A DNA stretch of 64,000 bases from Geoalkalibacter halelectricus (GTDB lineage: Bacteria; Desulfobacterota; Desulfuromonadia; Desulfuromonadales; Geoalkalibacteraceae): the NCBI RefSeq assembly GCF_025263685.1, contig NZ_CP092109.1, positions 310,001-374,000 on the forward strand. Direction: 5' to 3'. Below the pieces are notes generated by a model. That model saw only the letters and a program-made list of their open reading frames with translations, was not told where the DNA came from and ran no database searches. Both the position numbers and the translations under genes were made by a program. Below are positions 25,788 through 34,667 of the stretch, piece after piece (the first letter of the stretch is position 1; every line of letters starts with the position of its first letter).

Positions 25788-26351
25788 TCAACCTTCCATG
25801 AGCAAGATCGCCTCGGCCACCTCCTTGAGGGATTTGCGCTTGTCCATGGCCAGCTTCTGCATGCGGCGATAGGCCTCGGGTTCGCTCATGCCCTTTTTGA
25901 TCAGCATGCCCTTGGCCTTCTCGATGAGTTTGCGCGACTCAAGGGTTTCGCGCAGGCCCGCCACTTCCTCGCGCAGGGTGGTGACTTCCATGAAATGATG
26001 AATGGCAAGATCCACCGCGGGCAACAACTGCTCGCCGCGAAAGGGCTTGACCAGATAACTCATGACCCCGGCCAGGCGGGCACGCTCGATGGTGGCGACA
26101 TCGGCATTGCCCGTGAGCAGGACGATGGGAGTCGGGGCCTCCTTGCCTATTTTTTCGGCAGCGCTGATGCCATCGAGAACAGGCATGGTGACATCCATCA
26201 CAATCAGCAGCGGGCGTTTGGCCAGGGCCAGGTTGACGGCCTCCTGGCCGTTGGCGGCCTCAACGATCTCGTCAAAACCGTAGTGAGCCAGGGTTTCCGC
26301 CGCCTGCCGGCGGATCATGGGTTCGTCGTCAACGACGAGAGCGGTTTTCAT
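25788..26351 (-). CDS. ANTAR-domain response regulator (probable nif transcription antiterminator, GnfR-like)
   Basis: A 187-residue two-domain protein. Residues 1-120 are a receiver with acidic pocket DDE (8-10), phospho-Asp in 'LLIVMDVTMPVLDG' (about 54) and Lys in 'SYLVKPFRG' (about 103). A short coiled coil follows (about 123-140). Residues about 137-187 are an ANTAR RNA-binding domain, 'KLIEKAKGMLIKKGMSEPEA' onward with the AKG-L...S..EAY.R pattern. Such proteins dimerise on phosphorylation and stabilise two-hairpin RNA elements that block terminators. Geobacter GnfR is of this type and controls nif genes. Start at 26351 has GGGAGG eight bases upstream. It heads an operon with draTG. The cognate kinase is not adjacent. 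Confidence 0.88.
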   Translation of the reverse strand: MKTALVVDDEPMIRRQAAETLAHYGFDEIVEAANGQEAVNLALAKRPLLIVMDVTMPVLDGISAAEKIGKEAPTPIVLLTGNADVATIERARLAGVMSYLVKPFRGEQLLPAVDLAIHHFMEVTTLREEVAGLRETLESRKLIEKAKGMLIKKGMSEPEAYRRMQKLAMDKRKSLKEVAEAILLMEG

Positions 26352-26369
26352 GCACGGTACCTCCCAGGG

Positions 26370-26420
26370 ATGGGTTGCGTGGAGGGCGCAGCGCCCTGCC
26401 CAACCCATTGCATAAGCAAT
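26370..26420. repeat. Nested inverted repeats in the ANTAR regulator leader
   Basis: ATGGGTTG (26370-26377) and CAACCCAT (26401-26408) enclose GGGCGC-A-GCGCCC (26384-26396); CATTGC-ATAA-GCAATG follows (26405-26420). In minus-strand RNA two hairpins would lie 20-70 bases before the regulator start. Neither has a U-tract. May be a dispersed palindrome or a leader control element. Confidence 0.65.
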
Positions 26421-26431
26421 GCCGCGGCGCC

Positions 26432-27820
26432 TCAGCTCCCGAAACGATCGCGGTCGGGGCCGCCCTGATGGCGATAGGCGCGCTGAAAAACCCAGCCGGC
26501 CAGCAGGATGGTAAGCGCCGCCAGGACAAACACTCCGGCGTAGGGCAGTGCCTGGTCCGCGACCGGCGCCGGAACGCCAAGATCCATCATGACCTCGATG
26601 AAGCGCCCGGCGAGTGCCGCGCCAAAGGCTCCGGCGGTGAAAAAAACCAGGTTGTAGAGGCCCATGCCGACTCCGGCGTGGGGCGGAGCCAGGGTGGTGG
26701 AAATCGCCTTGGCCAGGGCCGACTGAATAAACGCAAAGCCGGTGTAGCAGACAATCAGCACCAGAGAGACCAGGAGCGTAACGGCGCCGGCCGCGAGCGC
26801 CAGGGCGACAAAACTCGCCAGCAACAGGGCTAGGCCCGTCTGAACCACGAACACGCTGCCACGGCGGTCGGCCAGACGCCCGCCAAGGAGGCCGAAAAAC
26901 GCCGCGCTGACCGCCCCGGGAAAAATCACCAGGCCGATGTGCAAGGTAGACAAGCCGTAGAGATCGCGCAGCATCAGAGGCACGGCGAAAAACATCCCAA
27001 AAACCGGACCGACGGCGAGAAATACCGTGAGCAGCCCATTGCGGAACAAAGGCCCGGCGAATAACGCGGGCGGCGCAAAGGGATAAGGAGTGCGCCGGAC
27101 GTGATACCAGAACCACCCCAGGGGCACCAGGCCCAGAGGCAACAGCACCAGCCACCCCTCGGTAATCATCACCAGCACTAGCGCCACCGCCGCCGCCAGC
27201 AGCAAGCCGCCGCCCAGATCGAAGCTGCCGGCGCGGCGGGATTCGCGCGGCAACACGCGGCGAAACACCCAGAGCGCCGCCAACGTGGCCAGGGACAGCA
27301 GAAACAGGTAGCGCCAGTGCCAGCGCCCGGCGATCAGGCCGCCCACCAGGGGACCGATTCCGGCGGCGAAGGCGACCGTGGAGGCCAGGGTGCCAAGCAT
27401 GCGCCCGCGCAACTGCGGCCCGAAAAAACGCGTCGCCACCAACAGCGACAGGGCCGGAATGGCGCCGCCGCCCGCCGCCTGGATCAGCCGCGCCGCCACC
27501 ACCACCGGATAGCTGGTGGCGGCAAACACAAGGCCCAGAAGCGCGCCGGCATTGAACAGCAGCAGGCCGATGGTGATCAGGCGGCGCAGGGGATAGATAT
27601 CCGCGAGCTTGCCGTAGGTCACCGCCGCCAGGGCAAATACCACGATGAAGCCGGTCACCACCCAACTGACCTGGGTGGGCGAGAGGCCGAACTGCTGTTG
27701 GATATCGGGGACCGCCACGTTGAACATGGTGCCGTTGAGCACGGAAAAAAACACGGTAAAGGCCATCAGAGGGACAATACGGCGCTGAAAGGCGGGATGC
27801 AGGGCGGTTGAGTCGGCCAT
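26432..27820 (-). CDS. MFS drug/proton antiporter, 12-14 helices
   Basis: About 462 residues with many hydrophobic segments. 'TGFIVVFALAAVTYGKLADIYPLRRL' holds the MFS motif A (G-K-L-A-D...R-R) near residues 55-80, and 'RLIQAAGGGAIPALSLLVATRF' resembles motif C/B of DHA2-type exporters. It probably exports drugs or small organic molecules. The ATG at 27820 is chosen for the family start although no good ribosome site is seen; an ATG at 27862 is an alternative. It is divergent from tetR and could share its operator. Confidence 0.82.
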   Translation of the reverse strand: MADSTALHPAFQRRIVPLMAFTVFFSVLNGTMFNVAVPDIQQQFGLSPTQVSWVVTGFIVVFALAAVTYGKLADIYPLRRLITIGLLLFNAGALLGLVFAATSYPVVVAARLIQAAGGGAIPALSLLVATRFFGPQLRGRMLGTLASTVAFAAGIGPLVGGLIAGRWHWRYLFLLSLATLAALWVFRRVLPRESRRAGSFDLGGGLLLAAAVALVLVMITEGWLVLLPLGLVPLGWFWYHVRRTPYPFAPPALFAGPLFRNGLLTVFLAVGPVFGMFFAVPLMLRDLYGLSTLHIGLVIFPGAVSAAFFGLLGGRLADRRGSVFVVQTGLALLLASFVALALAAGAVTLLVSLVLIVCYTGFAFIQSALAKAISTTLAPPHAGVGMGLYNLVFFTAGAFGAALAGRFIEVMMDLGVPAPVADQALPYAGVFVLAALTILLAGWVFQRAYRHQGGPDRDRFGS

Positions 27821-27915
27821 GGGAGTAACCGGTCGGAGGTTGAGGGTCGTCGAGGGCATCATCCCCCTGAAGGCACCGCCTGTCAATCGTGCGCCGCCCC
27901 ATGGTGGAAATTTTC

Positions 27916-27959
27916 TTGACAAACCATCCAAACAGACGTTTCAATCAAACGATTGAAAC
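27916..27959 (+). promoter_or_regulatory. tetR promoter with 9-bp palindromic operator
   Basis: TTGACA (27916-27921) and TTTCAA (27939-27944) at 17-base spacing form a probable promoter. The perfect inverted repeat GTTTCAATC-AAAC-GATTGAAAC (27938-27959) covers the -10 region, 19 bases before the tetR start. Its size and place fit a TetR-family operator; autoregulation of the efflux operon is likely, and the divergent MFS gene may be under it too. Confidence 0.75.
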
Positions 27960-27978
27960 AGGACTGAAAGGCTCTGCC

Positions 27979-28614
27979 ATGAACCATCCCGACACCAAAC
28001 AGCGCCTGCTGGACGCCGCCGAGCAACTCTTCGCCCGCGACGGCTTTCACTCCACCAGTCTGCGCGCCATCACCCGCGCGGCCGGAGTGAACCTGGCGGC
28101 CGTCAGCTACCATTTCGGCGGCAAGGAAGCCTTGGTCGAGGCGGTCTTCGAGCGCCGCCTGGCACCCCTCAACGCCACCCGGCGCCAACGCCTCGACGCG
28201 GTGCGCGACAGCGCGCGCACCCAGGGGCGCGCGCCGACCATCGAGGAGGTGCTGCGCGCCTTCATCGAGCCGACCCTCGCCCTGCGCGAGGCCGGACCCG
28301 GCGCCTGCGCCTTTATCTCCCTGGTCGGCCGCGCCCTGAACGAGCCCGAGGGGGTGGTGCGCACCACCTTCATGCGCCACATGCAACCGCTGTTCACCTA
28401 TCTCTTCGAACTGACCCGCAGCGCCCTGCCGGCCCTGAGCGCGCACAGCGTTTTCTGGCGCCTGCTGTTCGCCCTCTCGACCACCGCCCACGCCATCTGC
28501 CTGAGTGACCAGAGCCTGCCCTGGCCGCCGGGCGTTGCGCCCCTGCGCGACAGCGAGGCGCTGCTGGCCGAGCTCCTGCCCTTCGTCACCGCCGCCATGG
28601 AGGCCCAGGCATGA
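27979..28614 (+). CDS. TetR/AcrR-family transcriptional repressor
   Basis: A 211-residue regulator. The N-terminal helix-turn-helix is 'RLLDAAEQLFARDGFHSTSLRAITRAAGVNLAAVSYHFGGKEALVEAVF' (about residues 8-56). The C-terminal ligand domain resembles that of fatty-acid or drug sensing TetR proteins. The ATG at 27979 fits the family start and leaves the palindromic operator just upstream; an earlier in-frame ATG at 27889 would put the operator inside the gene. It overlaps the outer-membrane gene by four bases and so leads the RND operon. Confidence 0.9.
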   Translation: MNHPDTKQRLLDAAEQLFARDGFHSTSLRAITRAAGVNLAAVSYHFGGKEALVEAVFERRLAPLNATRRQRLDAVRDSARTQGRAPTIEEVLRAFIEPTLALREAGPGACAFISLVGRALNEPEGVVRTTFMRHMQPLFTYLFELTRSALPALSAHSVFWRLLFALSTTAHAICLSDQSLPWPPGVAPLRDSEALLAELLPFVTAAMEAQA

Positions 28615-30044
28615 GGCCGCGGACCCTGTGGCTTTTAAGCCTGCTGATCCTGCTCAGCGGCTGCGCCGGCCGTCCTGCCCCGGTTGCGGACCCCGTGCCC
28701 GCGCCACCCGCGGAATTTCGCCAACTCCAGGGGCAAGCTTCACCGCCCGCCGCCACAACCCCCTGGTGGGAAAGCTTCGACGACCCCGCACTGGCTGAGC
28801 TCATGGCCGTCGCCTTTGCCGGCAACCTGGATCTGGCCCAGGCCGTGGCCCGCCTGGAGCAAAGCGAGGCCCTGCTGCGCACGGCCCGCGCCGGTCTGCT
28901 GCCGCGCCTGGATCTGCAGGGGCAGCTACGGCGCGAGAAAAGCCCAGGGCTGTTCGGCGAACATACCGGCACCAGTTACAATCTGTCCCTGGCGGCCGCC
29001 TACGAACTCGACCTGTGGCAAAAAATCGCCAACCAGGAGCGCGCCGCCAGTCTTGACCGCGACGCAACGGCGGCCGAAACTCAAACGCTGCTGCTGAGTC
29101 TCTCGGCGCGTCTTGCCGATCTCTACTATCTGGCCGCCGAGCAGCGCAGCCAGCTTCAGCTGACCGACGCCAACATCGCCGCCTTCGCCGACACCCTGGC
29201 GCGGGTGGAGAGCCGCTACCGTCAGGGCCTGGTTCCGGCCCTCGACGTCTACCAGGCGCGCCAGAACCTGGACGCCGCCCGCGCCCGCCGTCCCCAATTC
29301 GAACGAGGCCTGGCCCTGGCCGAACATGCCTTGGCGGTTCTGCTCGGCAACTATCCCGGCGATCTACCCGCCGCCAGTCTGATCGAGCTGCTCGAAACAC
29401 CCGCTGCCTTTCCCGCCGGACTGCCTTCGGAACTGCTTGCCCGACGCCCCGACGTCGGCGCGGCTCTGCTGCGCGTCGCCGCCGCCGACGCGCGCCTCGC
29501 CGCGGCCGTGGCCGAGCGCTTCCCGTCCTTCAACCTGCTGGCCGGCTACGGCTATTCGCACACCGCCTTCGTTACCGGCGATCTGTCCGGAACCTTCTGG
29601 AATCTCATCCTCAACGCGGCGCAGCCTCTCTTCGACGCCGGCCGCCGCAAAGCCGAGGTGGCGCGCCACGAAGCCCTGGTGCGCGAACGGCTGGCCGCCT
29701 ACCACGGCCAGGTTCTCTCCGCCTTCCAGGATGTCGAGGACGCCCTGGCGGCCAACCGCACCAGCGAGGAACAGATCGTGCGCCTCGCGGCCCAGCGCCG
29801 GACCACCGAGGCCGCCCTGCGCCTGGCCCTCGATGGCTATCTGGCCGGACTCTCCGATTATCTGCCGGTGCTGACGGCCCAAAGTGCCCAGCTCGACAGC
29901 GACAGCCGTCTGCTCGAAGCCCGCCGCCGCCTCATCAGCGACCGCATCAGCCTGGCGCGCGCCCTGGGCGGCGCCTGGATGGCGGACACTCTCGACCAGC
30001 GCCTGGCCGCGGATGCCGGGCGCCAAGGAAACGACCAGCCATGA
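28611..30044 (+). CDS. RND efflux outer-membrane lipoprotein (NodT/OprM family)
   Basis: A 477-residue TolC-like protein. The lipobox LLSGC puts the lipidated Cys at about residue 19. Two repeats with the outer membrane efflux pattern follow: 'WWESFDDPALAELMAVAFAGNLDLAQAVARLEQSEA' and, in the second half, 'LARRPDVGAALLRVAAADARLAAAVAERFPSF' (the RRPDV motif is typical of NodT). It forms the trimeric exit duct. It overlaps tetR upstream and the adaptor gene downstream by four bases. Confidence 0.92.
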   Translation: MRPRTLWLLSLLILLSGCAGRPAPVADPVPAPPAEFRQLQGQASPPAATTPWWESFDDPALAELMAVAFAGNLDLAQAVARLEQSEALLRTARAGLLPRLDLQGQLRREKSPGLFGEHTGTSYNLSLAAAYELDLWQKIANQERAASLDRDATAAETQTLLLSLSARLADLYYLAAEQRSQLQLTDANIAAFADTLARVESRYRQGLVPALDVYQARQNLDAARARRPQFERGLALAEHALAVLLGNYPGDLPAASLIELLETPAAFPAGLPSELLARRPDVGAALLRVAAADARLAAAVAERFPSFNLLAGYGYSHTAFVTGDLSGTFWNLILNAAQPLFDAGRRKAEVARHEALVRERLAAYHGQVLSAFQDVEDALAANRTSEEQIVRLAAQRRTTEAALRLALDGYLAGLSDYLPVLTAQSAQLDSDSRLLEARRRLISDRISLARALGGAWMADTLDQRLAADAGRQGNDQP

Positions 30045-31231
30045 GCCGCTCAAGCATCCTGTTCAAAATCCTGCTGCCCCTTCTCATTATCGCCCTCGGC
30101 GCAGCCGGCATGGCCGCTCTGATCCTGAGCCGTCAACCGCCCCCTCAGCAACCGCCGGAGGTCGCGGGAGCCCTGGTCGAATACCTGGAAGTACAGCGCG
30201 CCGATCAGCCCGTGCGCGTGCACGCCACCGGCACGGTGCAACCGCGCCACGAAGCAACCCTCACCCCCCAGGTGAGCGGCCTGGTGGTGGAAATCGATCC
30301 GCAGTTGGTGGCCGGCGCCATGTTTCGCGCAGGGCAACCCCTGTTCGCCCTGGAGGATGTCGATTACCGCCTGGGTGTCGAGCGGGCCCGGGCCGCCTTG
30401 ATTCGCGCCGAACTCGACTTGCAGACCGTGGAGGGCCAGGCGCGCGTGGCGCGGGATGAATGGCGGCGCCTGGATCTGCCCGGAGATGAGGAACCCAACC
30501 CCTTGGTATTGTTCGAGCCGCAACTGGCCAACGCGCGCGCCGCCCTCGCCGCGGCACGGGCGCAACTGGAGCAGGCGCGGTTGGATCTGGCGCGCACCCG
30601 CCTGAGCGCCCCGTTCAACGCCCTGGTGCGCAGCGCCCAGGTCGAGCGCGGCCAATACCTGCGCGCCGGAAATCCGGTGGTCAACCTGATCGGCACCGAT
30701 CGGGCCGAAATCCTGGTGCCCCTGACCCTGGACGACCTGCGCCACCTGCGGGTGCCGCGCCCCGGCTCCGACCAGACAGGCGCTTCCGCGGCCATCCACC
30801 TGCATCTGGGCGAGGAACGCTTTACCTGGCAGGGCCGGGTGGTGCGTTCCCTGGGCGAGGTCGATGCGCGCGGGCGCATGGCGCGCGTGGTGGTTGCCGT
30901 CGAGGATCCCTTCAACCTCAAGAGCACCTGGCCAAGCGACCATCCCGCCTTGGACATGGGCCTGTTCGTTCAGGTCGAACTCGAAGGCGCGACCCTGCCC
31001 CAGGTGGTGAGCATTCCGCGCGCCGCCCTGCGGGAAAACGAGCAGGTCTGGCTGGTGACGGAGGATGAGCGGCTGCACATCAGAACGGTGGAGGTCCTGC
31101 GCCGCGAACAGCAAACTCTCATCATCGGCGCGGGCCTCGAAGGTGGCGAGCGGCTGGTGGTGACCCATCTGATGGGCGCGGCCGAAGGCATGAAGCTGCG
31201 CCCCCGCGCCGCCGGGGACAGGCTGCCATGA
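30041..31231 (+). CDS. RND efflux periplasmic adaptor (HlyD/MFP family)
   Basis: A 396-residue adaptor with an N-terminal membrane anchor (about residues 7-30) instead of a lipobox. The lipoyl half-motifs 'VHATGTVQPRHEATLTPQVSGLVVEIDP' (about 62-90) and 'LARTRLSAPFNALVRSAQVERGQYL' (about 185-209) flank a helical hairpin rich in Ala/Gln/Arg. The beta-barrel and C-terminal domains follow. It bridges the RND pump and the outer membrane duct. Overlaps both neighbours by four bases. Confidence 0.92.
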   Translation: MSRSSILFKILLPLLIIALGAAGMAALILSRQPPPQQPPEVAGALVEYLEVQRADQPVRVHATGTVQPRHEATLTPQVSGLVVEIDPQLVAGAMFRAGQPLFALEDVDYRLGVERARAALIRAELDLQTVEGQARVARDEWRRLDLPGDEEPNPLVLFEPQLANARAALAAARAQLEQARLDLARTRLSAPFNALVRSAQVERGQYLRAGNPVVNLIGTDRAEILVPLTLDDLRHLRVPRPGSDQTGASAAIHLHLGEERFTWQGRVVRSLGEVDARGRMARVVVAVEDPFNLKSTWPSDHPALDMGLFVQVELEGATLPQVVSIPRAALRENEQVWLVTEDERLHIRTVEVLRREQQTLIIGAGLEGGERLVVTHLMGAAEGMKLRPRAAGDRLP

Positions 31232-34200
31232 CCGGGCCGCTGCGCTGGATGGCCCGCAACCACGTGGCCGCCAATCTGCTGATGATGGTGTTTCTGGTCG
31301 GCGGCTTCATCATGGCCGGGGCCATCAAGCAGGAGATCTTTCCCGAGGTGTCCCTTGATACCATTCAGGTCGCCGTCGCCTACCCGGGGGCCGGGCCCGA
31401 GGAAATCGAGGACGGCATCCTGTTGCAGATCGAAGATGTCCTGAGCGAAGTCGACGGAATCCGTGAGATCCGCGCCCTGGCCGCCGAGGGGTTGGGGGTG
31501 GTCAACGCGGTGCTGCGCACCGGCGAGAACGCCGACCTCATCCTGCAGGACATCAAAAGCGCCGTCGATCGCATCATCACCTTCCCCGAGGACGCCGAGC
31601 GCCCGGTCATCACCAAGCTGCTCAACCGCCGCGAGGTGGTGTCGGTGGTGGTTTACGGCGAGATCTCCGACCGCGGCCTGCGCGAGCGCGCCGAGCTTAT
31701 CCGCGACGAATTGCTCGAATTTGAACAGATCACCCAGGCGGAACTCGGCGGAGTGCGCCCCTATGAGATCTCCATCGAGATCAGCGAGGAAAACCTGCGC
31801 CGCTACGGCCTGACCCTCGACCAGGTGGCCCAGCGCATCCGGCGCGCCTCCCTGGACCTGCCGGGTGGGGCGGTCAAGACCGAAGGCGGCGAGATTCTGC
31901 TGCGCACCATGGAGCGGCGCTATTTCGGCCCGGGCTATGCCGACATCCGCGTATTGACCGACACCGACGGCACCCAGGTGCGACTCGGCGACCTCGCCGA
32001 GGTGCGCGACGAGTTTCGCGAAACCGACACCTATGCCCGCTTCGACGACCAGCCGGCCGCCATGATCAAGGTCTACCGGGTCGGCGACCAGAAGCCGACG
32101 GAGATTTCCGAAATCGTCAAGGCCTACGTGGAGGACAAGCGCCAAGAGCTGCCGCCGTCGGTGAGCCTGGGCATCTGGAACGACACCTCGGAGCTGCTGG
32201 AGAGCCGCATGAGCCTGCTGATCAAGAACGCCCTGATCGGTCTGGTGCTGGTCTTCATCATCCTCGGCCTGTTCCTGGAAATCCGCCTGGCGCTCTGGGT
32301 CATGCTCGGCATCCCCATTTCCTTTCTCGGCGCCATGCTCTTCATGCCCGCCATGGATGTCTCCATCAACATGATCTCGCTGTTCGCCTTCATCATGGCC
32401 CTGGGGATCGTGGTCGATGACGCCATCGTGGTCGGCGAGAACGTCTTCGATCACCGCCAGCGCGGCAAACCCTACCTGCAGGCCGCCATGGACGGGGTCG
32501 TGGAAGTGGGCCGGCCGGTGGTGTTTTCGGTGCTGACCACCATCACCGCCTTTTTGCCCCTGGTGTTCGTCAGCGGCATGATGGGCAAGTTCATCGGCGT
32601 CATCCCGCTGGTAGTGATTTCCATCCTGGTGGTGTCCCTCATCGAGGTGTTGTTCGTGCTGCCCGCGCACCTCTCCCTGGGCGGGCCGCGCAACGCTCCC
32701 GGCGGTGTGCTCGGCACCATCGATCGCACGCGCCGCGGCTTCGGGCGAGCCCTGGATCGTTTCATCACCGGCCCCTATCGGCACGGCCTCAAGCTGTGCC
32801 TGCGGTTTCGCTACGCCACCGTGGCCGCGGCCCTGGCCGTTCTGCTGCTCTGCGTCGGCCTGGTCGGCGGCGGCTATGTGCGGTTTTTGTTCATGCCGGT
32901 GGTCGACGGCGATGTGGTCCTGGTCGACCTGGAGATGCCGCCGGGCACTCCGGTCGAAATCACCCGCGAAGTGCAGGAGCGCATCGTCACCGAGGCCTAC
33001 GCGGTGGTGGACGAATTCGACGCCAAGCGCCCCGGCGAGGCGTCCATCCTGCGCAACATCTACGCCCTGATCGGCGCCACCATGGATCAGGGCGGCCCCA
33101 ATCCCGGCGACACGGCGAGCGGCGCGCATCTGGCCAACATCGCCCTGTTCCTCCAGCCCAGCGAGGAGCGCAACCTGCCGGCCACCGAGGTCGCCCAGCG
33201 CTGGCGCCAGCGGGTCGGTGAAGTGCCCGGGGTGCGCAACCTGACCTTCAAATCCAACCTGGTCATGCTCGGCGCCAACATCGATATCCAACTCGCCCAT
33301 GAGGATTTTGACGTCCTGCAGACCGCCGCGGCACGCCTCAAGGACGCCCTGGCCGCCTACCCCGGCGTCAGCGACATCGCCGACACCTATGCGCCGGGCA
33401 AGCGCGAACTCAAATTGCGCCTCACGCCCGAGGCTCTCACCCTGGGATTGACCGAGGAGGATCTGGGCCGCCAGGTGCGCGCCGCCTTTCACGGGTCCGA
33501 GGCGCTGCGCCTGCAACGCGGCCGCAACGAGGTGCGCGTCATGGTACGCTACCCCGAGGAGGACCGCCGCAACCTCTGGGATTTCGAGCAGATGCGCATC
33601 CGCACCCCTGACGGCGGCGAGCTACCCTTGAACCGAGCGGCCTTCGTCAGCGAGGGGCGCGGTTACAGCCAGATCAATCGCAGCGACCGCAAACGGGTGA
33701 TCAACGTAAGCGCCGACGTCGATGAAAAGCGCGCCAACGCCAACCAGATCCTCGGCGACCTGCAGGCCGGCTTCCTGCCCCAGTTGCGCGCCGAATTTCC
33801 CGGGCTGAGCTTTGACCTCGAGGGCGAGGAGAAGGAGCGCCGCGACTCGGTGGGCAGCATGCGCCAGGGCTTCATTCTGGCCCTGTTCGGCATCTACGCC
33901 CTGCTGGCCATCCCGTTTCGCAGCTACAGCCAACCCTTGCTGATCATGACCGCGATCCCCTTCGGCGCCGTCGGCGCGATTCTCGGTCACCTCATCATGG
34001 GCTACGATCTGACCATCCTGAGCCTGTTCGGCATCGTGGCCCTCTCAGGGGTAGTGGTCAACGCCTCGCTGCTGCTCATCGACCGCATCAATCGCGGCCG
34101 CCGCGACGGCAGTACCTTGGAGGAGGCCGTCATCGACGGCAGCCTGCGGCGTTTCCGCCCTATTCTGCTCACCTCCCTGACCACCTTCTTCGGCCTGGCG

Positions 34201-34404
34201 CCCATGATCCTCGAAACCAGCCTGCAGGCGCAGTTTCTCATTCCCATGGCCATTTCCCTGGGTTTCGGGGTGCTGTTCTCCACTGCCATTACCCTGGTGC
34301 TGCTGCCCTGCCTGTATCTGGTCCTCGAGGATCTGCGCGGGCTCCTGGGGTTGCGCCCCGATCACGGCGACCACCAGAGCGAGCTCGACTCCCTGCACCC
34401 CTGA
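31228..34404 (+). CDS. RND-family efflux pump (AcrB/HAE-like)
   Basis: A 1058-residue inner membrane transporter with two six-helix halves and two large periplasmic loops. The proton-relay Asp pair lies in 'IMALGIVVDDAIVVGENVFD' (about residues 390-409); 'IIVLGLFLEIRLALWVMLGIPISFLGA' like helices precede it. The second half has 'FGAVGAILGHLIMGYDLTILSLFGIVALSGVVVNASLLLIDRIN'. Substrates are drugs or lipophiles by family. The whole tetR-OMF-MFP-RND set has four-base overlaps, so it is one operon. Confidence 0.93.
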   Translation: MTGPLRWMARNHVAANLLMMVFLVGGFIMAGAIKQEIFPEVSLDTIQVAVAYPGAGPEEIEDGILLQIEDVLSEVDGIREIRALAAEGLGVVNAVLRTGENADLILQDIKSAVDRIITFPEDAERPVITKLLNRREVVSVVVYGEISDRGLRERAELIRDELLEFEQITQAELGGVRPYEISIEISEENLRRYGLTLDQVAQRIRRASLDLPGGAVKTEGGEILLRTMERRYFGPGYADIRVLTDTDGTQVRLGDLAEVRDEFRETDTYARFDDQPAAMIKVYRVGDQKPTEISEIVKAYVEDKRQELPPSVSLGIWNDTSELLESRMSLLIKNALIGLVLVFIILGLFLEIRLALWVMLGIPISFLGAMLFMPAMDVSINMISLFAFIMALGIVVDDAIVVGENVFDHRQRGKPYLQAAMDGVVEVGRPVVFSVLTTITAFLPLVFVSGMMGKFIGVIPLVVISILVVSLIEVLFVLPAHLSLGGPRNAPGGVLGTIDRTRRGFGRALDRFITGPYRHGLKLCLRFRYATVAAALAVLLLCVGLVGGGYVRFLFMPVVDGDVVLVDLEMPPGTPVEITREVQERIVTEAYAVVDEFDAKRPGEASILRNIYALIGATMDQGGPNPGDTASGAHLANIALFLQPSEERNLPATEVAQRWRQRVGEVPGVRNLTFKSNLVMLGANIDIQLAHEDFDVLQTAAARLKDALAAYPGVSDIADTYAPGKRELKLRLTPEALTLGLTEEDLGRQVRAAFHGSEALRLQRGRNEVRVMVRYPEEDRRNLWDFEQMRIRTPDGGELPLNRAAFVSEGRGYSQINRSDRKRVINVSADVDEKRANANQILGDLQAGFLPQLRAEFPGLSFDLEGEEKERRDSVGSMRQGFILALFGIYALLAIPFRSYSQPLLIMTAIPFGAVGAILGHLIMGYDLTILSLFGIVALSGVVVNASLLLIDRINRGRRDGSTLEEAVIDGSLRRFRPILLTSLTTFFGLAPMILETSLQAQFLIPMAISLGFGVLFSTAITLVLLPCLYLVLEDLRGLLGLRPDHGDHQSELDSLHP

Positions 34405-34667
34405 ATTCGTGCCCCGCCCGTTATGGCGGGGCGCGGCACCATTAATGAAATTCTCACGCAATCTCGCTTGCTTTTCCCCGCAACTCTGGGTAGCGTTTTC
34501 CCAGGGGAGCAAGTGCGGCACGCCGACCACCAACCTGGGGAAGGGGGGATGAAGGCACCCGTGAGCACGGCGGCGCACCTCACTCCCGGCCGGAAAGCCA
34601 TGCCGGCCGGACATAGGGATACTTAAGTTTCCAGGGAGTTTTTTTCAGGGAGGAGAAAAATCAGGTT
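34405..34667 (+). other. Structured 5' region of the octaheme cytochrome gene
   Basis: No gene. A strong hairpin GCCCCGCC-(6)-GGCGGGGC (34411-34432) follows the RND stop and may end that operon, though it lacks a U-tract. Further in, CTGGG...CCCAG near 34485-34503 and CCGGCCGG-(9)-CCGGCCGG (34586-34610) can fold. I could not match the stretch to a known riboswitch. GGGAGGAG near 34648 is the likely ribosome site. Confidence 0.5.

Noticed and set aside
26352-27944. Possible N-terminal extension of the ANTAR regulator to a 718-residue protein
   Set aside because: The extension is an out-of-frame reading of the MFS gene, arginine- and glycine-rich without domains. The receiver begins properly at 26351 with a good ribosome site.
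30970-33516. 848-codon minus-strand frame opposite the RND pump
   Set aside because: Antisense shadow; the plus-strand RND gene is complete and in an overlapping operon.
34440-34667. Cyclic-di-GMP/cGAMP (GEMM) riboswitch before the cytochrome gene
   Set aside because: An AAAGCC stretch is present, but the required CACGCA...AAACC part, the tetraloop docking and the second stem order are missing.
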